Part shown: one piece after another, positions 48,111-58,900 of the stretch
Layout: each line of letters opens with the position of its first letter
Numbering within the stretch: the stretch's first letter is position 1
Source: Lysobacterales bacterium
GTDB taxonomy: Bacteria > Pseudomonadota > Gammaproteobacteria > Xanthomonadales > SZUA-36
Assembly (NCBI GenBank): GCA_014238945.1
Contig: JABAAB010000103.1
Span: 1 to 64,000, forward strand
DNA: 64,000 nucleotides
Direction: 5' to 3'
Made by a program: the position numbers and the translations under genes
The notes under the pieces: model-generated
The model's input: the letters and a program-made list of their open reading frames with translations, nothing else
What the model was told of the DNA's origin: nothing
Databases searched by the model: none

Positions 48111-50183
48111 ATGACAAACAGAATCATGGCCGCAACGGCGGTAACCCTTTTACTCGCAGCCTGTGGACAGGAAACGGCAACCGCACCTTCCCAGGTTGCA
48201 GATGCAACTGATGCCGCACCACCGGTCGCAGAGAAACACTCGGGTCTGTTAACCGAGAACATGGATACCAGTGTCAGCCCCGGCGAAGACTTCAACGCCT
48301 ACGTCAACGGCGGTTGGATGGCCACGGCCGAAATTCCGGCTGACCGCGCCAGCAACAGTGTTGGCCTGGAGGTCCATGAACAGGCAACAGCGGACGTCAA
48401 GGTCATAATCGAAGAGTCCGCCAATGGCGATTTTGCCCATGGTACCGACGAACAGAAAGTCGGGGACCTTTACAGCTCCTATATGGATATGGAAACCCGC
48501 AATCAACTCGGTGCAAAGCCCCTTGAATCCGAGTTTGCAAAAATTCACGCCCTCGAAGACCTCGATCAGCTTGCGCTCTACTTTGCAGAGGTCAATAAAT
48601 TTGGCGTCAGCATGCCGTTCACGCTGCAACAGTACGCAGATTTCAAGGACCCCAACACCTACATGATGTACACCTGGCAGGGTGGCCTGGGTTTGCCCGA
48701 CCGTGAGTATTACTTTGAGGAAGATGACAAATCCGCGGATATCCGCACCTCGTATGTTGCGCACATGGAATCCATGTGGGGCCTGGCCGGTCTGGACAAT
48801 GGGAAGGCCGCTGCCGACACCGTCATGGCGCTGGAAACCCGTATGGCAGCCAAGCATATGAAAAAAGAGCAAACCCGGGACATGGTTGCCTTGTATAACA
48901 AAATTCCACTGGATGAACTGTCAGAACTAATGCCTGACTTCAACTGGCACGCCTACCTGTCTGCGGCTGGCATTCAGGACATCGACGGCGTGGTCGTTAC
49001 CCAGCTTGATCATATGCGTGCCCTTAACGACATCATTACCAGTACCCCCATGGATGACTGGAAGACCTACCTGACATGGAAGGTGATTGATGCCAGTGCA
49101 GCGCTGTTAGATGAAGAGATGGACGACACAAATTTTGCCTTTTACTCAAACAAGCTGCGTGGTATTGAACAGCAACTGCCCCGCTGGAAACGGGCTGTGG
49201 GTAACGTCAATGGCAACCTCGGCGAGGTCGTGGGCAAAGTCTATGTCGCTCGTCACTTCCCGCCGGAAGCCAAGGCGCACATGATGGAACTGGTTAACAA
49301 CCTGATCAGGGCCTACGAGATCAGCATCAAGGAACTGGACTGGATGAGTGAAGAGACCAAGGAGCAGGCACTGGACAAACTTTCAAAGTTCACCCCGAAA
49401 ATCGGCTACCCGGACGTATGGCGGGACTATTCGGCCCTGCAAATTGCAGCAGACGATCTGCTGGGTAATATGCAACGTTCTGCATTAGCAGATTATGAAA
49501 GAAACCTGGCACGCCAGGGTGGCCCGGTAGACCGGACCGAATGGGGTATGACGCCTCAGACCGTCAATGCCTATTACAGCCCGCCATTGAACGAAATTGT
49601 ATTTCCGGCAGCTATTTTGCAGCCACCATTTTTCGACCTCAGCGCCGACGATGCGGTAAATTACGGGTCAATCGGAGCCGTTATTGGCCACGAAATCGGA
49701 CATGGATTTGATGACTCGGGCAGCACCTTCGATGGTGACGGTGTACTGCGTAACTGGTGGACCGATGAAGACAAGGCCGAATTCGAGACCCGCACCAAAA
49801 AACTGGTTGATCAATATTCCGAGTTCAAGCCGTTTGAGGATCTCAACGTGAATGGTGAATTCACCCTCGGCGAGAACATCGGTGACCTCGGTGGTCTGAG
49901 CATCGCGCTGCTGGCCTATGAATTGTCACTTGATGGCGAGGAAGCACCGGTTATGGATGGCTACACCGGCCAACAACGGGTGTTCATCGGTTATGCACAG
50001 GGCTGGCGTGGTATGGCCCGGGAAGAGGCCCTGCGTGAGCAGATCGCCACCGACCCGCATTCACCCCGGCAGTACCGTGTCAATGGTGTTGTGAGGAACG
50101 TGCCGGAGTTTTACGAAGCGTTCGATATTGCCGAGACCGATGCCTTGTACCTTCCTCCAGAGGAACGTGTAAAGATCTGGTAA
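48111..50183 (+). CDS. M13-family (neprilysin/PepO-like) zinc metallopeptidase lipoprotein
   Basis: A 690-residue endopeptidase of oligopeptides. It has a lipoprotein signal (VTLLLAACGQ) and the M13 N-terminal domain (MDTSVSPGEDFNAYVNGGWM). The zinc site HEIGHGFDDSG has catalytic Glu, the third ligand is in GEFTLGENIGDLGGLSIAL, and the substrate-binding VNAYYSPPLNEIVFPA and C-terminal DPHSPRQYRVNGVVRNVPEFYEAF are intact. Exposed in the periplasm or on the surface, it could trim peptides taken up by the Opp system encoded in the same window. Confidence 0.95.
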   Translation: MTNRIMAATAVTLLLAACGQETATAPSQVADATDAAPPVAEKHSGLLTENMDTSVSPGEDFNAYVNGGWMATAEIPADRASNSVGLEVHEQATADVKVIIEESANGDFAHGTDEQKVGDLYSSYMDMETRNQLGAKPLESEFAKIHALEDLDQLALYFAEVNKFGVSMPFTLQQYADFKDPNTYMMYTWQGGLGLPDREYYFEEDDKSADIRTSYVAHMESMWGLAGLDNGKAAADTVMALETRMAAKHMKKEQTRDMVALYNKIPLDELSELMPDFNWHAYLSAAGIQDIDGVVVTQLDHMRALNDIITSTPMDDWKTYLTWKVIDASAALLDEEMDDTNFAFYSNKLRGIEQQLPRWKRAVGNVNGNLGEVVGKVYVARHFPPEAKAHMMELVNNLIRAYEISIKELDWMSEETKEQALDKLSKFTPKIGYPDVWRDYSALQIAADDLLGNMQRSALADYERNLARQGGPVDRTEWGMTPQTVNAYYSPPLNEIVFPAAILQPPFFDLSADDAVNYGSIGAVIGHEIGHGFDDSGSTFDGDGVLRNWWTDEDKAEFETRTKKLVDQYSEFKPFEDLNVNGEFTLGENIGDLGGLSIALLAYELSLDGEEAPVMDGYTGQQRVFIGYAQGWRGMAREEALREQIATDPHSPRQYRVNGVVRNVPEFYEAFDIAETDALYLPPEERVKIW

Positions 50184-50190
50184 TGCAAAA

Positions 50191-50220
50191 GCCGCCTGCC
50201 GGTACCCATCCGGCGGGCGG
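50191..50220 (+). terminator. Terminator-like hairpin after the M13 peptidase
   Basis: CCGCCTGCCGG (50192-50202) pairs with CCGGCGGGCGG (50210-50220) over 11 bases with one T-G pair, just after the stop codon. Only a short TTCT follows, so termination may be weak or Rho-assisted. Confidence 0.5.
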
Positions 50221-50310
50221 TTCTCCAGCGCCACCTCAGTGGTAAACAAAGAACACTCCGAGTGTGATTGCACCAACAACCGCTTTAACCGGGATGAGGG
50301 TGAAGCAGGT

Positions 50311-52533
50311 CTACGGGGAACCGAGCTTGCTGGTCAAAAGCCGGATTCGTTCAGAAACACCATCCAGTACCTCCGCTGCCAATTGAATCTGGGTTTCGAC
50401 CATTTCATATTTGCGTTGTTCAATCGCTTCGCGCACACCCGGAATGGTTTTGACACCATAGCCGGTGTAAAACCCCGGTGCGTAGATATGGTGCTTGTAC
50501 CAGGGTCTGCCTTCCAGACCCTGATCCCGGGTCATTAATCGTTCAACGGAAAACAACAGGCGGTTCATCTCTTCCGAACCTGTACCTTGCTGTTCTGTTG
50601 CGGTGTCAAATTCATTGGCCGCAGACTGCAAACGTGCCAGTGCATTCAATAAGGGTGCGAAGTTAAAATGGGGGACCGCTGCTTCAACACGGGGAGGACC
50701 AAGTGTTCTGTACGGGCTCAACGCGGCAGAATATGAACCATCCCCGATCAGTTGGTTGGTCTCATCAGTTTTTGCACGCAGTTCATCCGATAGTTTCTGA
50801 AGTTGCGTGACATAACTGGAAATATTGTCGGCAAACCCCTTGAATTCGAACGGCAACCGGGGCGCGTTTGCCAGACGCAGCGCAGCGCGACCGGTAACTT
50901 TCGCAAGTGTTGCGCCATAGACCTGGCCCGGGTCACGCCAGGTCGAAAAGTGCTCGTAGGTATCGTACAGGGTGTGATAGCTGCCACCGGGACCCTCGCC
51001 CCCAAAACTCAGGTTGGCCGAGGCTATACCCAGGTGTTGTAGAAAGGGTGTGTAGTCCGATCCCGAGCCCATTGGATAGATACGAATATCAGACCGGTTT
51101 TTTGCGTCTTCGCGCAATTCCACGTGCGCGGGTAAAACCCGGTCGGCAGCCTGGCGGCGATCCTTGAGGCTGAGTCCCGAGCGCGGATCATCGACCTCTT
51201 CCATGATCTGGTTGAAAAAGCGTTCCAGTACGTGACTGCCGCCAATAAAGAGAAAGCCGCGACTGGTTCCATCGGTATTGAGGTACGCCACCGTGTTCTT
51301 CTTCAGGTCATCTGCGTGGTGTTCGGCCCACTCGGTGGAGCCGATCAGACCCGGTTCTTCGGCATCCCATGCCGCATAGATCATTGTGCGAAGTGGCCGT
51401 GAACCATCACGGGCCAGCGCAGCGACGGCCTTTGCCTCAGCCAACATCACAACCAGTCCGGACAATGGATCCGCGGCGCCGTGGTTCCAACCATCGTGGT
51501 GATTGCCCCGGATGACCCACTCATCTGGATAGCTGCTGCCTTCAAGACGCGCGATGACGTTGTAGGCCGTGATCATGTTCCAGTCAAATTCTACTTTCAT
51601 ACGCACGCGTGCGGGTCCGGGCCCCAGGTGGTAGGTGATCGGAAGACCACCACGCCAGTCTCTCGGAACCACTTCGCCATCCATGGCTGCCAGCAGTGGC
51701 AGGGCGTCACGATGGGACATCGGCAATACAGGGATTTTCGTGATGGTTGGTGCGTCCGCCCGGTCCAGACGTTTGGCAGTCCCGGTAGCGCCCCTTCCGG
51801 GTGTCAATACATCGCCAGGATAGGTCGGCATATCCATGACCGAACCCCGTTGCACACCACTTTCGTGCTTGTACGGGCCTTTGGGATAGACATCACCGGC
51901 ACCATAGCCATCATCTGCAGGATCGGAGTAAATTATCGTGCCGATGGCTCCTTTCTCACCTGCAAGTTTGGGCTTGATTCCACGCCAGGATTTGCCATAT
52001 TTTGCAATCGCAATTTTGCCGCGGACATCAATACCGTGTCTTTCCAACAGCTCATAATCTTCCGGGATACCGTAGTTGACAAACACCAGCTCGCCTTCAA
52101 CCTCACCATCGATGGAAAAAGCGTTGTAGGGCGGCAGTAGATGCTCACGCCGGGAAGTGCTGGGATCACCCTCCACCGAGTCCTCCGTCAGTGACGCACT
52201 GTAGTGACCGGGTGCAACCAACTCAACTTCCCGGGTTTTCGGAGTCGGCAGTAAGACCTGGTACTCAGCGATCTCAACCTGGTAGCCCCAGGATTTCAAC
52301 AATTCTGCTATAAACTCTGCGTTTTCTTTCCCCGCCGCTGATCCTGCATGATGTGGTTCACGCGATAAGTGACGTAACCAATCATCCATTTCCTGTGGAT
52401 CTATGCTGCCATCCAAATGCGCTTCAACCCTGCGCTGGACTTCGCTGGTTTCCGAATCAAATCCAAGGATATCGGCCGGATCAGCCAACGCGATTGCTGG
52501 CACAATTAGTATAAACAGTGTGAGCGCTTTCAT
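50311..52533 (-). CDS. Exported M28 metallopeptidase, glutamate carboxypeptidase II-like
   Basis: A 740-residue zinc exopeptidase with a signal peptide (MKALTLFILIVPAIALA). It has the N-terminal part with HAGSAAGKENAEFIAELLKSWGY and a protease-associated domain (about 160-330, with VNYGIPEDYELLERHGIDVRGKIAI). The catalytic M28 core has GNHHDGWNHGAADPLSG, WDAEEPGLIGSTEW and GSGSDYTPFLQHLGI, and a C-terminal transferrin-receptor-type dimerisation domain follows. The architecture is that of human GCPII/PSMA. It probably removes C-terminal acidic residues from peptides outside the cell. Convergent with the M13 gene. Confidence 0.93.
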   Translation of the reverse strand: MKALTLFILIVPAIALADPADILGFDSETSEVQRRVEAHLDGSIDPQEMDDWLRHLSREPHHAGSAAGKENAEFIAELLKSWGYQVEIAEYQVLLPTPKTREVELVAPGHYSASLTEDSVEGDPSTSRREHLLPPYNAFSIDGEVEGELVFVNYGIPEDYELLERHGIDVRGKIAIAKYGKSWRGIKPKLAGEKGAIGTIIYSDPADDGYGAGDVYPKGPYKHESGVQRGSVMDMPTYPGDVLTPGRGATGTAKRLDRADAPTITKIPVLPMSHRDALPLLAAMDGEVVPRDWRGGLPITYHLGPGPARVRMKVEFDWNMITAYNVIARLEGSSYPDEWVIRGNHHDGWNHGAADPLSGLVVMLAEAKAVAALARDGSRPLRTMIYAAWDAEEPGLIGSTEWAEHHADDLKKNTVAYLNTDGTSRGFLFIGGSHVLERFFNQIMEEVDDPRSGLSLKDRRQAADRVLPAHVELREDAKNRSDIRIYPMGSGSDYTPFLQHLGIASANLSFGGEGPGGSYHTLYDTYEHFSTWRDPGQVYGATLAKVTGRAALRLANAPRLPFEFKGFADNISSYVTQLQKLSDELRAKTDETNQLIGDGSYSAALSPYRTLGPPRVEAAVPHFNFAPLLNALARLQSAANEFDTATEQQGTGSEEMNRLLFSVERLMTRDQGLEGRPWYKHHIYAPGFYTGYGVKTIPGVREAIEQRKYEMVETQIQLAAEVLDGVSERIRLLTSKLGSP

Positions 52534-52846
52534 ACGGTTCCCCTTGGTGTAACTTCAGGTCGGGATTCTGATCGCCTGCTCTAAAACCGCAGCAGGTCTG
52601 CAATATCTGCGCCTGAGAATAAGAGTCGGTTGGCTTGAAGTCCACATAATTAATGTCCCCACTAATGATTGACGGTGAACAGCCTATACAGGAATTACGA
52701 AGTCCACCCCACCCCCGTACTTGATCGGGGTCTATCTCGATGTGTTGCTTCGAGCGATTTCCGGTTCAGGGGCGAAAAGACAAAATGACTGTCGACGACA
52801 AATTACAGACTGTTTATGTAATGGGTGACACGTTCAATAACGGGCT
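52534..52846. other. Intergenic region with one REP-like palindrome
   Basis: These 313 bases hold a palindrome at 52711-52731 (CCCCG-TACTTGAT-CGGGG), a common proteobacterial intergenic repeat type. The rest shows no gene. Confidence 0.45.
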
Positions 52847-55558
52847 TTAATCAGGTAGGAGTTTGTCTGTTTCCGGCCAGTTTTCTTGCCGCCCTGCAAC
52901 TTCGAGTTGATTACACAGGCCGGCAAGTTCGTTTGCCCCTACTGCTCCGGCCGAGGATTTCAGCTTGTGCGCATGGAAGGCGAGCATTACCTCATCACGA
53001 TCTTCATAGGCGCTGGTAAGTTCTGCGCCAATGTCATCTGCCTGTTTTGCAAATTTGTGCAATAGACGGTGACAGGCCGCCTTGTCCCCGCCGAGGAGGG
53101 AGTCTAGAGCCGAGGAATCAACTGGGCAGTCATTTTCTGACTTGTCGGCTTTCGATGAGGGCGATGGACTTCAAGCACAATGTTGTCGGTAGGTTTGTCC
53201 CTGGTCAGCCATTTATCAATGGTTGAAAACAGCTCTTTTAATCTGAAAGGCTTGGCAACAAAATCATTCATACCCGCGTCCACACAAGCTCGTCTGTCTT
53301 CTTCAAAAACATTGGCTGTCATGGCCAATATGGGCAATTCTGACTTCGCAGTTTGCCTACCCTTCATTGTACGGATGAGTCGGGTTGCCTCCAGACCGTC
53401 CATCTGGGGCATCTGGATATCCATCAGGATGAGATCGTATTCTTTGCTTCGTACCATTTCCAAAGCATCCACGCCGTTTTCAACAGTATCCACCATCAGA
53501 CCTGTACCCCTGAGCAAGCCCGAAGCGACTTCGCTGTTGATGGCATTGTCTTCGGCCAACAGGATCGTAGCGCCCTCGCAGTTTCTTCGTAATCGTGCCT
53601 CCGCGTCTTCATGGATGTCGGGTTTTTCTGAATTTACCGTCTTGTGCCCGAGAGCAAAACGTGCGGAAAACCAGAAGGTACTGCCGTGCCCTGACTCGCT
53701 TTCAGCGCCAGTTTCACCACCCATCAATTCAGCCAACCGACGGGTAATGGTTAAACCAAGACCACTGCCTCCGAATTTACGTGTGGTGGTCACGTCACTT
53801 TGTTCAAATGGTGAAAAAAGCTCTTCCAGTTTATTTGAGTCGATTCCGATTCCAGTGTCCTGAACTTCGAAACGCAATGTCACCCCATCTGTTCTCTCCT
53901 CCAATGTCCTGGCGCGAAGAGTGATCGTGCCCTGTTCGGTGAATTTGATTGCATTTCCAACATAATTCAGCAGTGCCTGCCTGAGACGGCTCGGATCTCC
54001 AATCAACCAGCCTGAAACACCTGTTGTGTCTATTACCACCCTCAGGTTTTTGGCCTTCAACTGGACTTTGAACAAAACCAGGATCTGGTCAAAAATTTCT
54101 TCAAGATGAAAGTCCATGAGTTCAAGTGTCATCTTGCCCGCTTCGATTTTGGAAAGATCGAGGATGTCATTGATGATCGATAACAGATGTTCTGCCGAAG
54201 TATCAATTTTTGACAGTTGCCCCAGTTGTTTGGGTGTTGGATTATCCCGCTTAAGCAATTGGGTGAGCCCGGTAATGGCATTCATGGGTGTACGAATTTC
54301 ATGACTCATATTGGCAAGGAATGAACTCTTGGCAACGTTAGCGGCGTCCGCTTTTTTCAATGCCTCACTCAGTTGGCTGGTTCTGTGATCGACCAGTTCT
54401 TCGAGATGGTGGCGGTGACTGTCCAGTTCCCGGGCAAGCCGGGTCTTTTCGGTGATGTCCTCTTTGAAGCCCATATAGTTGACAACCACGCCATTGGGAT
54501 CACGAATGGGTGTAATGATTTCCTTTTCCGTGTACTCCCTGCCATCCTGAATTTTCCGGTATGAACCAGAACATCACAGATACCCCGGAACAGTTGTCCG
54601 GTGTTATCACACATAACGACTGCCGTACTGACCTTGCTCAAAAGCGCATACAAGCGATTCTTTTTTTCAAGATGCTGTTCTGCTACTTTCTGCCTGGTAA
54701 TGTCAGTGATGCTGACGGGCACACAATTGAAGTCCGACTCCTCCCGCGGCACCGGCAATGAGATGATGGCATTGAACTTCAGACCACCGAGCGTGATTAA
54801 CGTGGTTTCGGCTTCAAAATAATCCCGTTGCTCCCAGATTGCGCATAGCTCATCTATAAACCATCGACTGAGTCGGGCCCGAAAGTATTTATTATGTTGT
54901 TAAAAAAACCCTCTGCCGATTGCGCACCAAAGAGCTTCAGGGTCGCCTCATTCACTGCCACAACCTTGACCAAAGCAGCCATGTCAAAGGCCGCCTGCTG
55001 ATCATTTGCTTGTCAATGAGCGCGTAGGTCCTTCAACCCCTGGGCCCGCAGCTTCTCCAGTTCCAGGTAGACGGCGCTCAGATCTTCATTCCACAATGAA
55101 ACCGCCGATGAATTGAACAGGTCTCGGTAAAGTCTTTCACTTTGAATTAACTTTGCTTCGGTCTCTCGTTGCTGCCTCTGATTCTCACAACTGCTCAGGG
55201 CTTTCTCAATCGCAGGAACCAGACGCGCCAGATTGTCTTTTTCTATAAAATCACGTGCCCCATCTCTCAGCAGTCCAACGGCACTTTCCAAGTGCACAAT
55301 GTCTGAAATGATGATAAATGGCAGATCCTGTGCCTTATTTTGTATGATTTTCAGGACCCGGGTGGCGTCAAACCCAGGGACATTCATGTCACACAGGACA
55401 CAATCCCATGACGCTTCAGCAAATGCCTTTTGCACGTCTTGTTCATTGGTAGCCCGGTGAGTATCAACATTCAGCCAGTGTTTTCGCAATGTACGGGTGA
55501 CAAGACGAGCATCTATTGCAGAATCATTTACGATCAGGACATGAAAGCATGTTTGCAC
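52847..55558 (-). pseudogene. Degraded hybrid sensor kinase, paralog of the adjacent intact kinase
   Basis: Read from about 55558 downward, pieces of one gene remain in order. An N-terminal receiver (ILIVNDSAIDARL, WDCVLCDMNVPG) and a PAS start are cut by in-frame TGA at 55013. A second PAS part (AFDMAALVKVVAVNEATLKLFGAQ) has a one-base shift near 54865. A GAF start (LYALLSKVSTAVVM) runs by deletion and frameshift near 54560 into the end of a PAS. An open frame (53104-54489, up to 461 codons) has [11 protein letters not shown], ATPase motifs DTGIGID and GGSGLGLTITRR, and receiver LILMDIQMPQMDG. After a shift near 53102 an HPt piece has HAHKLKSSAGAVG. The kinase-receiver piece might still be translated. 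Confidence 0.85.
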
Positions 55559-55984
55559 AATATAGTCTCGTTCAAAACATTGATTTGTAGCGCTTTTTCC
55601 GGTTCTTTCCGGTATTTCCAAACCCACTCGTTGGTTGCTGCGTAGCAAAACCTTTTCCCGGTATTCAGCGGATTTTGTCGCACATTGTCAGGCATTGATG
55701 TCAACAGATGCACCCGGCATCTTATAAACCTGTCAGTCGATCTCCGGGCTCGATTGCTATTTGCATTTTTTGGTAACCACGCTGTTACCTGACCCGTGTC
55801 TCTGATGAGACTTCAATTTCTCAGCCATACCTAAAAATTAGTATGTTTCATGCCAGACACGGCATCTACTGGAAAAAATGTCAGATTATGCCGGTCCGGT
55901 TTTAAGTGTGGGGAAATAGCAATGGAGAATGATTCTTTGGAACAACTCCAAAAAACGGGATTCAACCATGCTCCATTTCTTGAA
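55559..55984. other. Intergenic region, nothing recognised
   Basis: These 426 bases separate the kinase pseudogene and the end of the intact hybrid kinase gene. Possible promoter sequences of the pseudogene would lie at the left side. No gene, repeat or hairpin with a T-run was seen. Confidence 0.35.
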
Positions 55985-58900
55985 TTACAGTCGATCGACG
56001 TAGCGCTTGACTCGCTCAACCTCCGGTCTCATACCCGGGGCCAGAATGTCTATCTCGTCCCAGTCTGGATGCTGGCTGGCTGTCTCCAACGCCAAACACA
56101 GATCCGACAAGTTATCTGCGCCCACGGTTCGGGCAGATGACTTGAGCTTATGGGACAGAAACGATACCTGTTCCTCGTCCCGCTGCTCAAAAGCGGACTC
56201 AATTCCGCTTAATATTTCTTCGGACTGACTGGCAAATTTTTTGAGTATCCGGGCATGTGCTGCCACATCATCTCCGAACACACTGTTCAGTGCAGCAGGA
56301 TCAATCGGTCTCAAATCACCTTTGTCAGGATTGCCATTGGCTTCACTTAGTGCGAAGTGAAATTTCTCAAGTTCGATATTCAATGTGTGCAATTGCTGTC
56401 TGACGATGTCCTCCTCCAGGCTGGCTGCCCCGCCTCGAAGAATAAGCTCTAATTGGTCTGCGCATTTCTGAATTTTTTCCAGACCCAGCGTGCCGGCTGC
56501 TCCCTTGAGCGTGTGCACCGTGGATTGAACCACCTTTGTCCTGGCGTGGGCAACATGATCATCCAGATCTTTCACCGCTGCCATGAAGCCGGTATCAAAT
56601 TGCTCCAAAAGTTCCAGGTAGCTCGACAGATCACCACTCAGGTTGAGTAGCCCTTTTTTTACGTTCAAACCTTCAATCTGCTCCAACCGATAACTTAAAT
56701 CTGTGCCACCTTCATTTTCTTGAGCTTCCGGGACCACTACGGGTGCATTTTCCATCTCTTTTGAAACATCTGGTTTTGGAAGCCAATTGACAATGGCTGA
56801 AAACAGGTTATTCGGTTCCACCGGTTTGGCCACAAATCCTTCCATTCCCACCTTGAGACAAGCCTTGCGATCTTCGTCAAATACGTTGGCAGTCATCGCC
56901 AGGATGGGAAGATTCTTGTTTCTATGCCTTGATCGAATAACACGTGTTGCTTCCAGACCATCCATTTCTGGCATTTGGATATCCATCAGCACGAGATCGA
57001 ATTCGGAGGCGGCTATCATCTCAACCGCCTCTCTTCCATTTTTAGCTGATTCTACCTGCATACCCACCGAGCTGAGTAACGCCTCTGCTACTTCACGGTT
57101 AATGGCATTGTCCTCAGCCAGCAGGATGCGTGAACCGCCATACTCAGTCCGTAACAGTGTTTCAGCATCGTCTACAATTTCCTGTGATTCATTCAACTTG
57201 TTATCATGGTCCTCCACTATGGCTAGACGGGCTGTGAACCAGAATGTGCTGCCCTGGCCGCTTTTGCTCTTAACTCCCACCTCACCACCCATAAGTTGTA
57301 CCAATCGGCTGGTAACGGCCAGGCCCAGGCCGGAACCCCCGTGTTTACGGGTAGTCGAAGCATCGGCCTGCTCGAATGCTCCGAACAGATCAGCCAACTT
57401 ACCTGCAGCTATACCAATACCCGTATCCTGAACTTCAAAGCGCACCAGGACGTCTTTCCTGTTCGCCTCAACGATCTCCGCGCGTATGGTTATCACACCC
57501 TGATCGGTAAATTTGATCGCATTGCCGAAATAATTGAGCAGAGCCTGGCGCAGACGGGTCTGATCACCTGAAAACCATTGAGGCTGCCTGACACAATCTA
57601 TTTCGATGGTCAATCCCTTGGTACTGGCCTGGTCCCTCAACAGGGACTCGACCTGATCCAACAGTTCGTAAAGCTGGAAACTTGATCGTTCCAGGGTTAG
57701 CTTCCCGGCTTCAATATTGGAAAGATCCAGAATGTCATTGATGATCGACAGGAGATGTTCGGCAGATGAGTCAATTTTGCTCAATCGCTCACGTTGATCG
57801 GGGTTGGGTGAGGAACGTTGCAACAGGTGTGTGAGACCAATTATGGCATTCATGGGTGTGCGGATTTCATGACTCATATTGGCCAGGAAAGCACTCTTGG
57901 CCAGGTTTGCTGCCTCGGCAGCCTGCTTGGCCCTTTGCAATTCACTCTCTACCTGCTTCATCCCGGTGATGTCCTGCAAGGTCCCTTCCGAACTTATCAA
58001 CTCCCCGTTGTCGTTGAATATCTTGGTAAAGTGTTCCCGCACATTGCGCAGATTCCCGTCCGACCGAATAACACGATATTCAACAACGGCGGTATTGGCT
58101 TGTTTGCGGTTAATCTGAGTGTGCTCACGATCCTCAGGCAATACATAACTGTAACCCATTGTTTTTTCGGAGTTCGCCCGCAAAAACTCGTCCTTTGTGT
58201 AACCCAGAATTCTTGCATATTCATCAGAGACATCAATGTAATTGTTGATTAGGTGATCAAATCGCCAATGACCAAGACTGGCCACCTTTGCAGACTGTTT
58301 GAACTGCGCGTCGCTTTCCCGTAGTGCTTCCGCGGCAGCCTCGGCCTTATGTCTTGATTTTGCCAGTTGTGAGGTGCGCCGTTCCACCATTTCTTCAAGG
58401 TGGTGACGGTGTTGATCCAGCTCTCGTGAGATCTGCTTTTTCTCGGTGATGTCCTCCTTGATTGCCAAATAGTTGGTAACACTGCCATCCGGGTTTCTTA
58501 TCGGTGCAACAATGGCGTTTTCAGTAAATTGTGTGCCATCTTTTGATTGGTTGATGAATTCTCCTTGCCAGGTCTTTCCCTCTTTCAGTGTTTTCCACAG
58601 GTTGGAATATGTATCTTGTGGGGTAAGGCCTGATTGCAGAATACGTGCGTTGGTCCCAATTACCTCTTCAACCTTGTAGCCTGTTGAGTTCAAGAATGAT
58701 TCATTTACATATTCGATCTCTGCCTTCAGGTTGGTAATAACTATGCTCTCCGGGCTTTGCTCTACTGCAGAGGCCAGTTTTCTGAGTTCACCCTCCATCT
58801 GCTCGGCCTTGAGACGTTCGGTGATGTTGCTACTGACGCCCATGATTCTTGCCACAGACCCCTCATTTTCGAATATCGGGATAAAGCTGGATGAAAAAGT

